A DNA stretch of 64,000 bases, taken from contig NW_027476400.1 in assembly GCF_051020955.1 (NCBI RefSeq), positions 124,001 through 188,000 on the forward strand, written 5' to 3'. Every line of letters starts with the position of its first letter. Positions within the stretch are counted from its first letter, which is position 1. The translations under genes were made by a program, and so were the position numbers. Source of the stretch: Megalopta genalis (Eukaryota > Arthropoda > Insecta > Hymenoptera > Halictidae). A model generated the notes under the pieces. It saw only the letters and a list, made by a program, of their open reading frames with translations, was not told where the DNA came from and ran no database searches. Below, piece after piece: positions 1-13,220 of this stretch.

Positions 1-3000
1 CAATCGAGTTAGCCTCAACTCCATGCGAAACACATAACTTAGCTTCTAATCAACGCGAAGTAGGAAGTTTAGCTTCAAATCCATGCGAAACACCCGATTT
101 AGCTTCAAATAAAAGCGAAGTAGAAGGCTTATCTTCAAATCCATGCGAAACAAGTGGTTCAGCTTCAAATACATGTGATGTGCATGATTTAGCTTCAACA
201 GCGTGCAAAACTAACGAGTTAGCTTCAAATCCATGCGAAACATATGATTTAGCTTCTTATCAATGCGAAGTAGAAGGCTGATCTTCGAATCCTTGCGAAA
301 CAAATGGTTTAGCTTCAAATACTTGTGATATACATGATTTAGCTTCAACAGCAATGCAAAACTAACGAGATAGCTTTAAATCCATGCGAAACACATGATT
401 TAGCTTCAAATCAATGCGAAGTAGAAGGCTTATCTTGAAATCCATGCGAATCAAATGGTTTAGCTTGAAATACCTGTGATATACATGATTTATATTCAAC
501 TGCATACGAAAGAAACGAGTTAGCTTCAAATCCATGTGAAACACATGAGTTAGCTTCTTATCAATGCGAAGTAGAAGGCTGATCTTCGAATCCTTGCGAA
601 ACAAATGGTTTAGCTTCAAATACTTGTGATATACATGAATAAGCTTCAACAGCATGCAAAACTAGCGAGTTAGCTTCAAATCTATGCGAAACATATGATT
701 TAGCTTGAAATCAATGCGATTTAGAAGGCTTATCTTCGAATCCATGCGAGACAAATGGTTTAGCTTCAAATATCTGTGATATACATGATTTATCTTCAAC
801 TGCATGCGAAATGAACGAGTTAGCTTCAAATCCATGCGAAACACATGATTTAGATTAAAATCAATGCGAAGTAGAAGGCTTATCTTCAAATCCATGCGAA
901 TCAAATGGTTGAGCTTCAAATACTTGGGATATACATGATTCAGCTTCAACTGCATGCGATAAAAACGATTAGCTTCAAATCCATGCGAAACATATGATTT
1001 AACTTCAAATCAATGCGAAGTAGAAGGCTGATCTTCGAATCCACGCGAAACAAATGGATTAGCTTCAAATACTTGTGATATACATGATTTATCTTCAACT
1101 GCATGCGAAACGAACGACTTGGCTTCAAATCCATGCGATACACATGATTTAGATTGAAATCAATGCGAAGTAGAAGGCTTATCTTCAAATCCATGCGAAT
1201 CAAATGGTTGAGCTTCAAATACTTGGGATATACATGATTCAGCTTCAACTGCATACGAAACAAACGAGTTAGCTTCAAATCCATGCGAAACACATGATTT
1301 AGATTAAAATCAATGCGAAGTAGAAGGCTTATCTTCGAATCCATGCGAAACAAATGGTTTAGCTTCAAATACTTGTGATATACATGATTTAGCTACAACT
1401 GCATGCGAAAAAAACGAGTTAGCTTCAAAACCAAGCGAAACACATGATTTAGCCTCAAATCAATGCGAAGTAGAAGGCTTAGCTTCGAATAAATGCGAAA
1501 CAAATGGTTTAGATTCAAATACTTGTGATATACATGATTTAGCTTCAACTGCATGCGAAACAATCGAGTTAGCCTCAACTCCATGCGAAACACATAACTC
1601 AGCTTCTAATCAACGCGAAGTAGGAAGTTTAGCTTCAAATCCAAGCGAAAGACATGATTTAGCTCCAAATCAATGCGAAGTAGAAGGCTTAACTTCAAAT
1701 CCATGCGAAACAAGTGGTTCAGCTTCAAATACATGTGATGTGCATGATTTAGCTTCAACAGCGTGCAAAACTAACGAGTTAGCTTCAAATCCATGCGAAA
1801 CATATGATTTAGCTTCAAATCAATGCGAAGTAGAAGGCTTATCTTCAAATCCATGCGAAACAAATGGTTTAGCTTCAAATACTTGTAATATACATGAGTT
1901 GGCTTCAACAGCATGCGAAACAAACGTGTTAGCTTCAAATCCATGCGAAACACATGATTTAGCTTCAATTCAATGCGAAGTAGAAGGCTTATCTTCGAAT
2001 CCAAGCGAAACAAATGGTTTAGCTTCAAATACCTGTGATATACATGATTTATCTTCAACTGCATGCGAAATGAACGAGTTAGCTTCAAATCGATGCGAAA
2101 CACATGATTTAGATTAAAATCAATGCGAAGTAGAAGGCTTATCTTCAAATCCATGCGAATCAAATGGTTGAGCTTCAAATACTTGGGATATACATGATTC
2201 AGCTTCGACTGCATGCGATACAAATGATTAGATTCAAATCCATGCGAAACATATGATTTAACTTCAAATCAATGCGAAGTAGAAGGGTTATCTTCGAATC
2301 CATGCGAAACAAATGGTTTAGCTTCAAATACTTGTTTGATACATCATTCAGCTTCAATTGCATGCGAAACAAACGAGTTAGCTTGAAATCTAAGCGAAAC
2401 ACATGATTTAGCTTCAAATCAATGCGAAGTATAAGGCTTATCTTCAAATCCATGCGAATCAAATGGTTGATCTTCAAATACTTGGGATATACATGATTCA
2501 GCTTCAACTGCATGCGACACAAACGAGTTAGCTTCAAATCCAAGCGACACACATGATTTAGCTTCAAATAAATGCGAAGTAGGAAGTATAGCTTCAAATC
2601 CAAGCGAAAGACATGATTTAGCTCCAAATCAATGCGAAGTAGAAGGCTTATTTTGAAATCCACGCGAATCAACTGGTTTAGCTTCAAGTAACTGTGATAA
2701 ACATGATTTAGCTTCAACTGCATTGCGAAACAAACTAGTTAGTTTCAAATCCAAGCGAAACACATGATTGAGCTTCAAATCAATACGAGGTACATGGCTG
2801 ATCTTCGAATCCATGCGAAGTAAATGGTTTAGCTTCAAATATTGGTGATATACATGATTTAGCTATAACTGCATGCGAAAGAAACGAGTGAGCTTCAAAT
2901 CCAAGCGTAACACATGATTTATCGTCAAATCAACGCGAAGTTGAAGGCCTAAGCATTCCTAAGGATTCAAATCCATGCGAAACAAATGGTTTAGCTTCAA

Positions 3001-3140
3001 ATAATTGTTTAATACATGATTTAGCTTCAACTGCATGCGAAACAAATGAGCTAGCTTCAAATCCATGCGATGTAGAAGGCTGATCTTCGAATCCTCACGA
3101 AACAGATGGTTTAGCTTCAAATACTTGTAATCTACATGAG
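1..3140 (+). repeat. Left-domain repeat block
   Basis: Noncoding repeat. It opens inside a cassette marked by CACATAACTTAGC and GAAGTAGGAAGTTT that recurs near 1,561, 4,211, 5,619, 9,428, 14,372 and 23,431. Positions 582-1,253 closely match 8,449-9,120. Positions 2,320-2,836 match 19,898-20,414. M5 here is often GTGCAAAACTAACGAG, and M2 is often followed by TTATCTTCGAAT. The first 31-bp TTG-tag monomer of the window lies near 2,720, and a 42-bp monomer lies at about 2,949. No gene, RNA gene or regulatory site was seen. Confidence 0.9.
2949..2964 (+). other. Non-repeat filler inside one monomer
   Basis: Between an M2 ending GTTGAAGGC and an M3 beginning ATTCAAATCC lies CTAAGCATTCCTAAGG. The matching position of the homologous stretch near 21,995 reads GGCTTAGATTCAAATCC, so this copy carries 12 extra bases and makes a 42-bp monomer. 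CCTAAG occurs twice, 10 bp apart. It is the only clearly foreign insertion I noticed in the array. The 12-bp length keeps the triplet frames but breaks the 30-bp period. Confidence 0.8.
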
Positions 3141-6100
3141 TTGGCTTCAACAGCATGCGAAACAAACGTGTTAGCTTCAAATCCATGCGAAACACATGAT
3201 TTAGCTTCAATTCAATGCGAAGTAGAAGGCTTATCTTCGAATCCATGCGAAACATATGGTTTAGCTTCAAATACTTGTGATATACATGATTTACATTCAA
3301 CAGCAAGCGAAACAAACGAGTTAGCCTCTAATCCATGCGAAACGCATGATTTAGCTTCAATTCAGTGTAAAGTAGAAGGCTTATCTTCGAATCCATGCGA
3401 AACAACTGGTTTAGCTTCAAAAATTGGTGATATACATGATTTAGCTATAACTGCATGCGAAACAAACGAGTTAGCTTTAAATCCAAGCGAAACACATGAT
3501 TTAGCCTCAAATAAATGCGATTTACAAGGCTTAGCTTCAAATCCGTGCGAATAAAAGTTTTAGCTTCAAATACTTGTGATATTCATGATTTAGCTGCAAC
3601 AGCATGCGAAACAAACGAGTTAACTTCAAATCCAAGCGATAAACATAATTTAGCATCAAGTCAACGCGAAGTTGTAGACTTAGCTTCAAATCCATGCGAA
3701 ACAAATGGTTTAGGTACAAATACTTGTGATATACATGATTTAGCTTCAACTGCATGCGAAACAAACGAGCTAGCTTCAAATCCCAGCGAAACACATGATT
3801 TAGCTTCAAATCAATGCGAAGTAGAAGGTTGATCTTCGAAACCATGCGGAACAAATGGTTTAGCTTCAAATACTTGGGATATACATGATTTAGCTATAAC
3901 TGCATGCGAAACAAACGAGTTAGCTTTAAATCCAAGCGAAACACATGATTTAGCCTCAAATAAATGCGAAGTACAAGGCTTAGCTTCAATTCCGTGCGAA
4001 TAAAAGTTTTAGCTTCAAATACTTGTGATATTCATGATTTAGCTTCAACTGCATGTGAAACGAACGTGTTAGCTTCAAATTCAAGAGAAACACATGATTC
4101 AGTTTCAAATAAAAGCGAAGTAGATGTCATAGCATCAAATCCATGCGAATCAAATGGTTTAGCTTCAAATACTTGTGATATACATGATTTAGCTTCAACT
4201 GCATGCGAAACAATCGAGTTAGCCTCAACTCCATGCGAAACACATAACTTAGCTTCTAATCAACGCGAAGTAGGAAGTTTAGCTTCAAATCCATGCGAAA
4301 CACCCGATTTAGCTTCAAATAAAAGCGAAGTAGAAGGCTTATCTTCAAATCCATGCGAAACAAGTGGTTCAGCTTCAAATACATGTGATGTGCATGATTT
4401 AGCTTCAACAGCGTGCAAAACTAACGAGTTAGCTTCAAATCCATGCGAAACATATGATTTAGCTTCAAATCAATGCGAAGTAGAAGGCTTATCTTCAAAT
4501 CCATGCGAAACAAATGGTTTAGCTTCAAATACTTGTAATATACATGAGTTGGCTTCAACAGCATGCGAAACAAACGTGTTAGCTTCAAATCCATGCGAAA
4601 CACATGATTTAGCTTCAATTCAATGCGAAGTAGAAGGCTTATCTTCGAATCCATGCGAAACATATGGTTTAGCTTCAAATACTTGTGATATACATGATTT
4701 ACATTCAAAAGCAAGCGAAACAAACGAGTTAGCCTCAAATCCATGCGAAACGCATGATTTAGCTTCAATTCAGTGCAAAGTAGTAGGCTTATCTTCGAAT
4801 CCATGCGAAACAAATGGTTTAGCTTCAAATATTGGTGATATACATGATTTAGCTATAACTGCATGCGAAACAAACGAGTTAGCTTTAAATCCAAGCGAAA
4901 CACATGATTTAGCCTCAAATAAATGCGAAGTACAAGGCTTAGCTTCAAATCCGTGCGAATAAAAGTTTTAGCTTCAAATACTTGTGATATTCATGATTTA
5001 GCTGCAACAGCATGCGAAACAAACGAGTTAACTTCAAATCCAAGCGATAAACATGATTTAGCATCAAGTCAACGCGAAGTTGATGACTTAGCTTCAAATC
5101 CATGCGAAACAAATGGTTTAGGTACAAATACTTGTTTTATACATGATTTAGCTTCAACAGCATGCAAAACTAGCGAGTTAGCTTCAAATCTATGCGAAAC
5201 ATATGATTTAGCTTGAAATCAATGCGATTTAGAAGGCTTATCTTCGAATCCATGCGAGACAAATGGTTTAGCTTCAAATACCTGTGATATACATGATTTA
5301 TCTTCAACTGCATGCGAAATGAACGAGTTAGCTTCAAATCCATGCTAAACACATGATTTAGATTAAAATCAATGCGAAGTAGAAGGCTTATCTTCAAATC
5401 CATGCGAATCAAATGGTTGAGCTTCAAATACTTGGGATATACATGATTCAGCTTCAACTGCATGCGATAAAAACGATTAGCTTCAAATCCATGCGAAACA
5501 TATGATTTAACTTCAAATCAATGCGAAGTAGAAGGCTGATCTTCGAATCCACGCGAAACAAATGGATTAGCTTCAAATACTTGTGATATACATGATTTAG
5601 CTTCAACTGCATGCGAAACAATCGAGTTAGCCTCAACTCCATGCGAAACACATAACTTAGCTTCTAATCAACGCGAAGTAGGAAGTTTAGCTTCAAATCC
5701 ATGCGAAACACCCGATTTAGCTTCAAATAAAAGCGAAGTAGAAGGCTTATCTTCAAATCCATGCGAAACAAGTGGATCAGCTTCAAATACATGTGATGTG
5801 CATGATTTAGCTTCAACAGCGTGCAAAACTAACGAGTTAGCTTCAGATCCATGCGAAACATATGATTGAGCTTCAAATCAATGCGAAGTAGAAGGCTTAT
5901 CTTCAAATCCATGCGAAACAAATGGTTTAGCTTCAAATACTTGTAATATACATGAGTTGGCTTCAACAGCATGCGAAACAAACGTGTTAGCTTCAAACCC
6001 ATGCGAAACACATGATTTAGCTTCAATTCAATGCGAAGTAGAAGGCTTATCTTCGAATCCATGCGAAACATATGGTTTAGCTTCAAATACTTGTGATATA

Positions 6101-8356
6101 CATGATTTACATTCAACAGCAAGCGAAACAAACGAGTTAGCCTCTAATCCATGCGAAACGCATGATTTAGCTTCAATTCAGTGTAAAGTAGAAGGCTTAT
6201 CTTCGAATCCATGCGAAACAAATGGTTTAGCTTCAAATATTGGTGATATACATGATTTAGCTATAACTGCATGCGAAACAAACGAGTTAGCTTTAAATCC
6301 AAGCGAAACACATGATTTAGCCTCAAATAAATGCGATTTACAAGGCTTAGCTTCAAATCCGTGCGAATAAAAGTTTTAGCTTCAAATACTTGTGATATTC
6401 ATGATTTAGCTGCAACAGCATGCGAAACAAACGAGTTAACTTCAAATCCAAGCGATAAACATGATTTAGCATCAAGTCAACGCGAAGTTGAAGACTTAGC
6501 TTCAAATCCATGCGAAACAAATGGTTTAGGTACAAATACTTGTTTTATACATGATTTAGCTTCAACTGCATGCAAAACAAACGAGCTAGCTTCAAATCCC
6601 AGCGAAACACATGATTTAGCTTCAAATCAATGCGAAGTAGAAGGTTGATCTTCGAAACCATGCGGAACAAATGGTTTAGCTTCAAATACTTGGGATATAC
6701 ATGATTTAGAATCAACTGCATGCGAAACAAACGAGTTAGCTTCAAATCCTAGCGAATCACATGATTTAACTTCAAATAAGTGCGAAGTAGATGGCTTTGC
6801 ATCAAATCCATGCGAAATACATGAGATACCTTCAAATACTTGTGATAAAAATGGAATAGCTTGAAATGCAAGCGAAAGAAACGAGTATGATTCAAATCCA
6901 AACGAAAAACATGATATAGTATCAACTCAACGCGATGTTGAAGGCTTAGCTTCAAGTCCATGCGAATCGAATCATTTAGCTTCACAAACTTGTGAACATT
7001 ATTGATATAGCTTGAAATGCAGGCGAAACAAACGTGTTAGCTTCAAAACCAAGCGAAACACATTATTTTGCTTCTTATCAATGCGAAGTAGAAGGCTGAT
7101 CTTCGAATCCTTGCGAAACAAATGGTTTAGCTTCAAATACTTGTAATATACATGAGTTGGCTTCAACAGCATGCAAAACAAACGTGTTAGCTTCAAATCC
7201 ATGCGAAACACATGATTTAGCTTCAATTCAATGCGAAGTAGAAGGCTTATCTTCGAATCCATGCGAAACATATGGTTTAGCTTCAAATACTTGTGATATA
7301 CATGATTTACATTCAAAAGCAAGCGAAACAAACGAGTTAGCCTCAAATCCATGCGAAACGCATGATTTAGCTTCAATTCAGTGCAAAGTAGATGGCTTAT
7401 CTTCGAATCCATGCGAAACAATTGGTTTAGCTTCAAATATTGGTGATATACATGATTTAGCTATAACTGCGTGCGAAACAAACGAGTTAGCTTTAAATCC
7501 AAGCGAAACACATGATTTAGCCTCAAATAAATGCGATTTACAAGGCTTAGCTTCAAATCCGTGCGAATAAAAGTTTTAGCTTCAAATACTTGTGATATTC
7601 ATGATTTAGCTGCAACAGCATGCGAAACAAACGAGTTAACTTCAAATCCAAGCGATAAACATGATTTAGCATCAAGTCAACGCGAAGTTGAAGACTTAGC
7701 TTCAAATCCATGCGAAACAAATGGTTTAGGTACAAATACTTGTTTTATACATGATTTAGCTTCAACTGCATGCGAAACAAACGAGCTAGCTTCAAATCCC
7801 AGCGAAACACATGATTTAGCTTCAAATCAATGCGAAGTAGAAGGTTGACCTTCGAAACCATGCGGAACAAATGGTTTAGCTTCAAATACTTGGGATATAC
7901 ATGATTTAGAATCAACTGCATGCGAAACAAACGAGTTAGCTTCAAATCCTAGCGAATCACATGATTTAACTTCAAATAAGTGCGAACTAGATGGCTTTGC
8001 ATCAAATCCATGCGAAATACATGAGATACCTTCAAATACTTGTGATAAATATGGAATAGCTTGAAATGCAAGCGAAAGAAACGAGTATGATTCAAATCCA
8101 AGCGAAAAACATGATATAGTATCAACTCAACGCGATGTTGAAGGCTTAGCTTCAAGTCCATGCGAAACGAATCATTTAGCTTCACAAACTTGTGAACATT
8201 ATTGATATAGCTTGAAATGCAGGCGAAACAATCGTGTTAGCTTCAAAACCAAGCGAAACACATTATTTTGCTTCAAATCAATGCGAAGTAGAAGGCTTAT
8301 CTTCAAATCCATGCGAAACAAATGGTTTAGCTTCAAATACTTGTAATATACATGAG
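3141..8356 (+). repeat. Four kilobase units (1,408, 1,408, 1,200 and 1,200 bp)
   Basis: The marker GAGTTGGCTTCAACAGCATGC recurs with unit starts at 3,141, 4,549, 5,957 and 7,157. Downstream of each come M4-M5 with TTTACATTCAA and a 29-bp tag monomer. 1,408 equals 47 monomers minus two single-base deletions; 1,200 equals 40 monomers. Units 1 and 2 agree at their ends but differ inside (about 3,745-4,200 against 5,153-5,608), so part of one was replaced. Units 3 and 4 are nearly collinear over about 1.1 kb and share a run with GAACATTATTGATATAG near 6,993 and 8,193. Noncoding. Confidence 0.88.
3964..4962 (+). other. Tag-to-tag open frame (332 codons), judged not a gene
   Basis: On + this reads LASNPCETHD-type decapeptides, acidic with about one Cys per ten residues. 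It begins in the wrong frame (arginine-rich lead), is pulled into the repeat frame by the 1-bp deletion of the tag monomer at 3,998, and ends at the TAA of the next tag at 4,957. Similar tag-bounded frames follow the other tags. The boundaries are therefore set by an amplified frameshift and not by start and stop signals of a gene. Class differences (Pro-Cys, Gln-Cys, Thr-Cys, Ala-Cys) are all amino-acid-changing, which argues against selection on protein. Confidence 0.78.
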
Positions 8357-10139
8357 TTGGCTTCAACAGCATGCGAAACAAACGTGTTAGCTTCAAATCC
8401 CAGCGAAACACATGATTTAGCTTCAAATCAATGCGAAGTAGAAGGCTGATCTTCGAATCCTTGCGAAACAAATGGTTTAGCTTCAAATACTTGTGATATA
8501 CATGAATAAGCTTCAACAGCATGCAAAACTAGCGAGTTAGCTTCAAATCTATGCGAAACATATGATTTAGCTTGAAATCAATGCGATTTAGAAGGCTTAT
8601 CTTCGAATCCATGCGAGACAAATGGTTTAGCTTCAAATACCTGTGATATACATGATTTATCTTCAACTGCATGCGAAATGAACGAGTTAGCTTCAAATCC
8701 ATGCGAAACACATGATTTAGATTAAAATCAATGCGAAGTAGAAGGCTTATCTTCAAATCCATGCGAATCAAATGGTTGAGCTTCAAATACTTGGGATATA
8801 CATGATTCAGCTTCAACTGCATGCGATAAAAACGATTAGCTTCAAATCCATGCGAAACATATGATTTAACTTCAAATCAATGCGAAGTAGAAGTCTGATC
8901 ATCGAATCCACGCGAAACAAATGGATTAGCTTCAAATACTTGTGATATACATGATTTATCTTCAACTGCATGCGAAACGAACGACTTGGCTTCAAATCCA
9001 TGCGAAACACATGATTTAGATTAAAATCAATGCGAAGTAGAAGGCTTATCTTCAAATCCATGCGAATCAAATGGTTGAGCTTCAAATACTTGGGATATAC
9101 ATGATTCAGCTTCAACTGCATTCGTAACAAATGAGTTAGCTACAAATCTATGCGAAACACATGATTTATCTACAAATTCATTCCAAACACATGGTTTAGC
9201 CTGATATTTGTGCAAAACAAATGGTTCAGCTTCAAATACTTGTGATATACATGATTTAGTTTCAACTGCATGTGAAACGAACGTGTTAGCTTCAAATTCA
9301 AGAGAAACACATGATTCAGTTTCAAGTAAAAGCGAAGTAGATGTCATAGCATCTAATCCATGCGAATCAAATGGTTTAGCTTCAAATACTTGTGATATAC
9401 ATGATTTAGCTTCAACTGCATGCGAAACAATCGAGTTAGCCTCAACTCCATGCGAAACACATAACTTAGCTTCTAATCAACGCGAAGTAGGAAGTTTAGC
9501 TTCAAATCCAAGCGAAAGACATGATTTAGCTCCAAATCAATGCGAAGTAGAAGGCTTAACTTCAAATCCATGCGAAACAAGTGGTTCAGCTTCAAATACA
9601 TGTGATGTGCATGATTTAGCTTCAACAGCGTGCAAAACTAACGAGTTAGCTTCAAATCCATGCGAAACATATGATTTAGCTTCAAATCAATGCGAAGTAG
9701 AAGGCTTATCTTCAAATCCATGCGAAACAAATGGTTTAGCTTCAAATACTTGTAATATACATGAGTTGGCTTCAACAGCATGCGAAACAAACGTGTTAGC
9801 TTCAAATCCATGCGAAACACATGATTTAGCTTCAATTCAATGCGAAGTAGAAGGCTAATCTTCGAATCCATGCGAAACAAATGGTTTAGCTTCAAATACC
9901 TGTGATATACATGATTTATCTTCAACTGCATGCGAAATGAACGAGTTAGCTTCAAATCTAAGCGAAACACATGATTTAGCTTCAAATCAATGCGAAGTAT
10001 AAGGCTTATCTTCAAATCCATGCGAATCAAATGGTTGATCTTCAAATACTTGGGATATACATGATTCAGCTTCAACTGCATGCGACACAAACGAGTTAGC
10101 TTCAAATCCAAGCGAAACACATGATTTAGCCTCAAATAA
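8357..10139 (+). repeat. Mosaic repeat block sharing about 0.9 kb with 13.7-14.6 kb
   Basis: Positions 8,449-9,120 match 582-1,253. From about 8,813 to 9,500 the block is collinear with 13,757-14,440 at an offset of 4,944 bp; both carry GCATTCGTAACAAATGAG and the M2'/M3' pair (AATTCATTCCAAACACATGG followed by a CTGATATT variant). The two then differ (GAAAGACATGAT here, GAAACACCCGAT there). From about 9,880 it resembles 19,940-20,110. No gene was seen. Confidence 0.85.
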
Positions 10140-13100
10140 ATGCGATTTACAAGGCTTAGCTTCAAATCCGTGCGAATAAAAGTTTTAGCTTCAAATACTT
10201 GTGATATTCATGATTTAGCTGCAACAGCATGCGAAACAAACGAGTTAACTTCAAATCCAAGCGATAAACATGATTTAGCATCAAGTCAACGCGAAGTTGA
10301 AGACTTAGCTTCAAATCCATGCGAAACAAATGGTTTAGGTACAAATACTTGTTTTATACATGATTTAGCTTCAACTGCATGCGAAACAAACGAGCTAGCT
10401 TCAAATCCCAGCGAAACACATGATTTAGCTTCAAATCAATGCGAAGTAGAAGGTTGATCTTCGAAACCATGCGGAACAAATGGTTTAGCTTCAAATACTT
10501 GTAATATACATGAGTTGGCTTCAACAGCATGCAAAACAAACGTGTTAGCTTCAAATCCATGCGAAACACATGATTTAGCTTCAAATCAATGCGAATTAGA
10601 AGGGTTGTCTTGGAATCCATGCGAAACGTATGATATAGCTTCAAATACTTGTGATATACATGATTTAGCTTCAACAGCATGCGAAACAAACGAGTTAGCT
10701 TCAAATCCATGTGAAACACATGATTTAGCATCAAATCAATGCAAAGTAGAAGGCTAATCTTCGAATCCATGCGAAGCAAATGGTTTAGCTTCAAATACTT
10801 GGGATCCACTTGAGTTAGCTTCAACAGCATGCGAAACAAACGAGTTAGCTTCAAATCCAAGCGAAACACATGATTTATATTCAAATCAATGCGAAGTAGA
10901 AGGCTTATCTTCGAATCCATGCGAAACATATGGTTTAGCTTCAAATACTTGTGATATACATGATTTACATTCAAAAGCAAGCGAAACAAACGAGTTAGCC
11001 TCAAATCCATGCGAAACGCATGATTTAGCTTCAATTCAGTGCAAAGTAGATGGCTTATCTTCGAATCCATGCGAAACAATTGGTTTAGCTTCAAATATTG
11101 GTGATATACATGATTTAGCTATAACTGCGTGCGAAACAAACGAGTTAGCTTTAAATCCAAGCGAAACACATGATTTAGCCTCAAATAAATGCGATTTACA
11201 AGGCTTAGCTTCAAATCCGTGCGAATAAAAGTTTTAGCTTCAAATACTTGTGATATTCATGATTTAGCTGCAACAGCATGCGAAACAAACGAGTTAACTT
11301 CAAATCCAAGCGATAAACATGATTTAGCATCAAGTCAACGCGAAGTTGAAGACTTAGCTTCAAATCCATGCGAAACAAATGGTTTAGGTACAAATACTTG
11401 TTTTATACATGATTTAGCTTCAACTGCATGCGAAACAAACGAGCTAGCTTCAAATCCCAGCGAAACACATGATTTAGCTTCAAATCAATGCGAAGTAGAA
11501 GGTTGATCTTCGAAACCATGCGGAACAAATGGTTTAGCTTCAAATACTTGGGATATACATGATTTAGAATCAACTGCATGCGAAACAAACGAGTTAGCTT
11601 CAAATCCTAGCGAATCACATGATTTAACTTCAAATAAGTGCGAAGTAGATGGCTTTGCATCAAATCCATGCGAAACGAATCATTTAGCTTCACAAACTTG
11701 TGAACATTATTGATATAGCTTGAAATGCAGGCGAAACAAACGTGTTAGCTTCAAAACCAAGCGAAACACATTATTTTGCTTCAAATCAATGCGAAGTAGA
11801 AGGCTTATCTTCAAATCCATGCGAAACAAATGGTTTAGCTTCAAATACTTGTAATATACATGAGTTGGCTTCAACAGCATGCGAAACAAACGTGTTAGCT
11901 TCAAATCCATGCGAAACACATGATTTAGCTTCAATTCAATGCGAAGTAGAAGGCTTATCTTCGAATCCATGCGAAACATATGGTTTAGCTTCAAATACTT
12001 GTGATATACATGATTTACATTCAAAAGCATGCGAAACAAACGAGTTAGCCTCAAATCCATGCGAAACGCATGATTTAGGTTCAATTCAGTGCAAAGTAGA
12101 AGGCTTATCTTCGAATCCATGCGAAACAAATGGTTTATCTTCAAATATTGGTGATATACATGATTTAGCTATAACTGCATGCGAAACAAACGAGTTAGCT
12201 TTAAATCCAAGCGAAACACATGATTTAGCCTCAAATAAATGCGAAGTACAAGGCTTAGCTTCAAATCCGTGCGAATAAAAGTTTTAGCTTCAAATACTTG
12301 TGATATTCATGATTTAGCTGCAACAGCATGCGAAACAAACAAGTTAACTTCAAATCCAAGCGATAAACATGATTTAGCATCAAGTCAACGCGAAGTTGAT
12401 GACTTAGCTTCAAATACATGCGAAACAAATGGTTTAGGTACAAATACTTGTTTTATACATGATTTAGCTTCAACAGCATGCAAAACTAGCGAGTTAGCTT
12501 CAAATCTATGCGAAACATATGATTTAGCTTGAAATCAATGCGATTTAGAAGGCTTATCTTCGAATCCATGCGAGACAAATGGTTTAGCTTCAAATACCTG
12601 TGATATACATGATTTATCTTCAACTGCACTCGAAATGAACGAGTTAGCTTCAAATCCATGCGAAACACATGATTTAGATTAAAATCAATGCGAAGTAGAA
12701 GGCTTATCTTCAAATCCATGCGAATCAAATGGTTGAGATTCAAATAGTTGGGATATACATGATTCAGCTTCAACTGCTTGCGATAAAAACGATTATCTTC
12801 GAATCCATGCGAAACAAATGGTTTAGCTTCAAATATTGGTGATATACATGATTTAGCTATAACTGCATGCGAAACAAACGAGTTAGCTTTAAATCCAAGC
12901 GAAACACATGATTTAGCCTCAAATAAATGCGAAGTACAAGGCTTAGCTTCAAATCCGTGCGAATAACAGTTTTAGCTTCAAATACTTGTGATATTCATGA
13001 TTTAGCTGCAACAGCATGCGAAACAAACGAGTTAACTTCAAATCCAAGCGATAAACATGATTTAGCATCAAGTCAACGCGAAGTTGATGACTTAGCTTCA

Positions 13101-13220
13101 AATCCATGCGAAACAAATGGTTTAGGTACAAATACTTGTTTTATACATGATTTAGCTTCAACAGCATGCAAAACTAGCGAGTTAGCTTCAAATCTATGCG
13201 AAACATATGATTTAGCTTGA
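10140..13220 (+). repeat. Tag-bounded units at 1,049, 1,050 and 688 bp spacing
   Basis: A block containing the 29-bp tag and then GATATTCATGATTTAGCTGC, AAGCGATAAACATGAT and GGTTTAGGTACAAATAC starts at 10,140, 11,189, 12,239 and 12,927. Intervening monomers differ between units, so the tag-bearing block is a recurring module and not a fixed-length repeat. The fourth copy has a private change in the tag (GAATAACAGTTTT, 12,961). Noncoding. Confidence 0.87.

Noticed and set aside
12790..12820. CENP-B box-like TTCGAATCCATGCGAA
   Set aside because: It shares TTCG and a CG at roughly the right distance but lacks the required A and the CGGG core, so it does not match the box.
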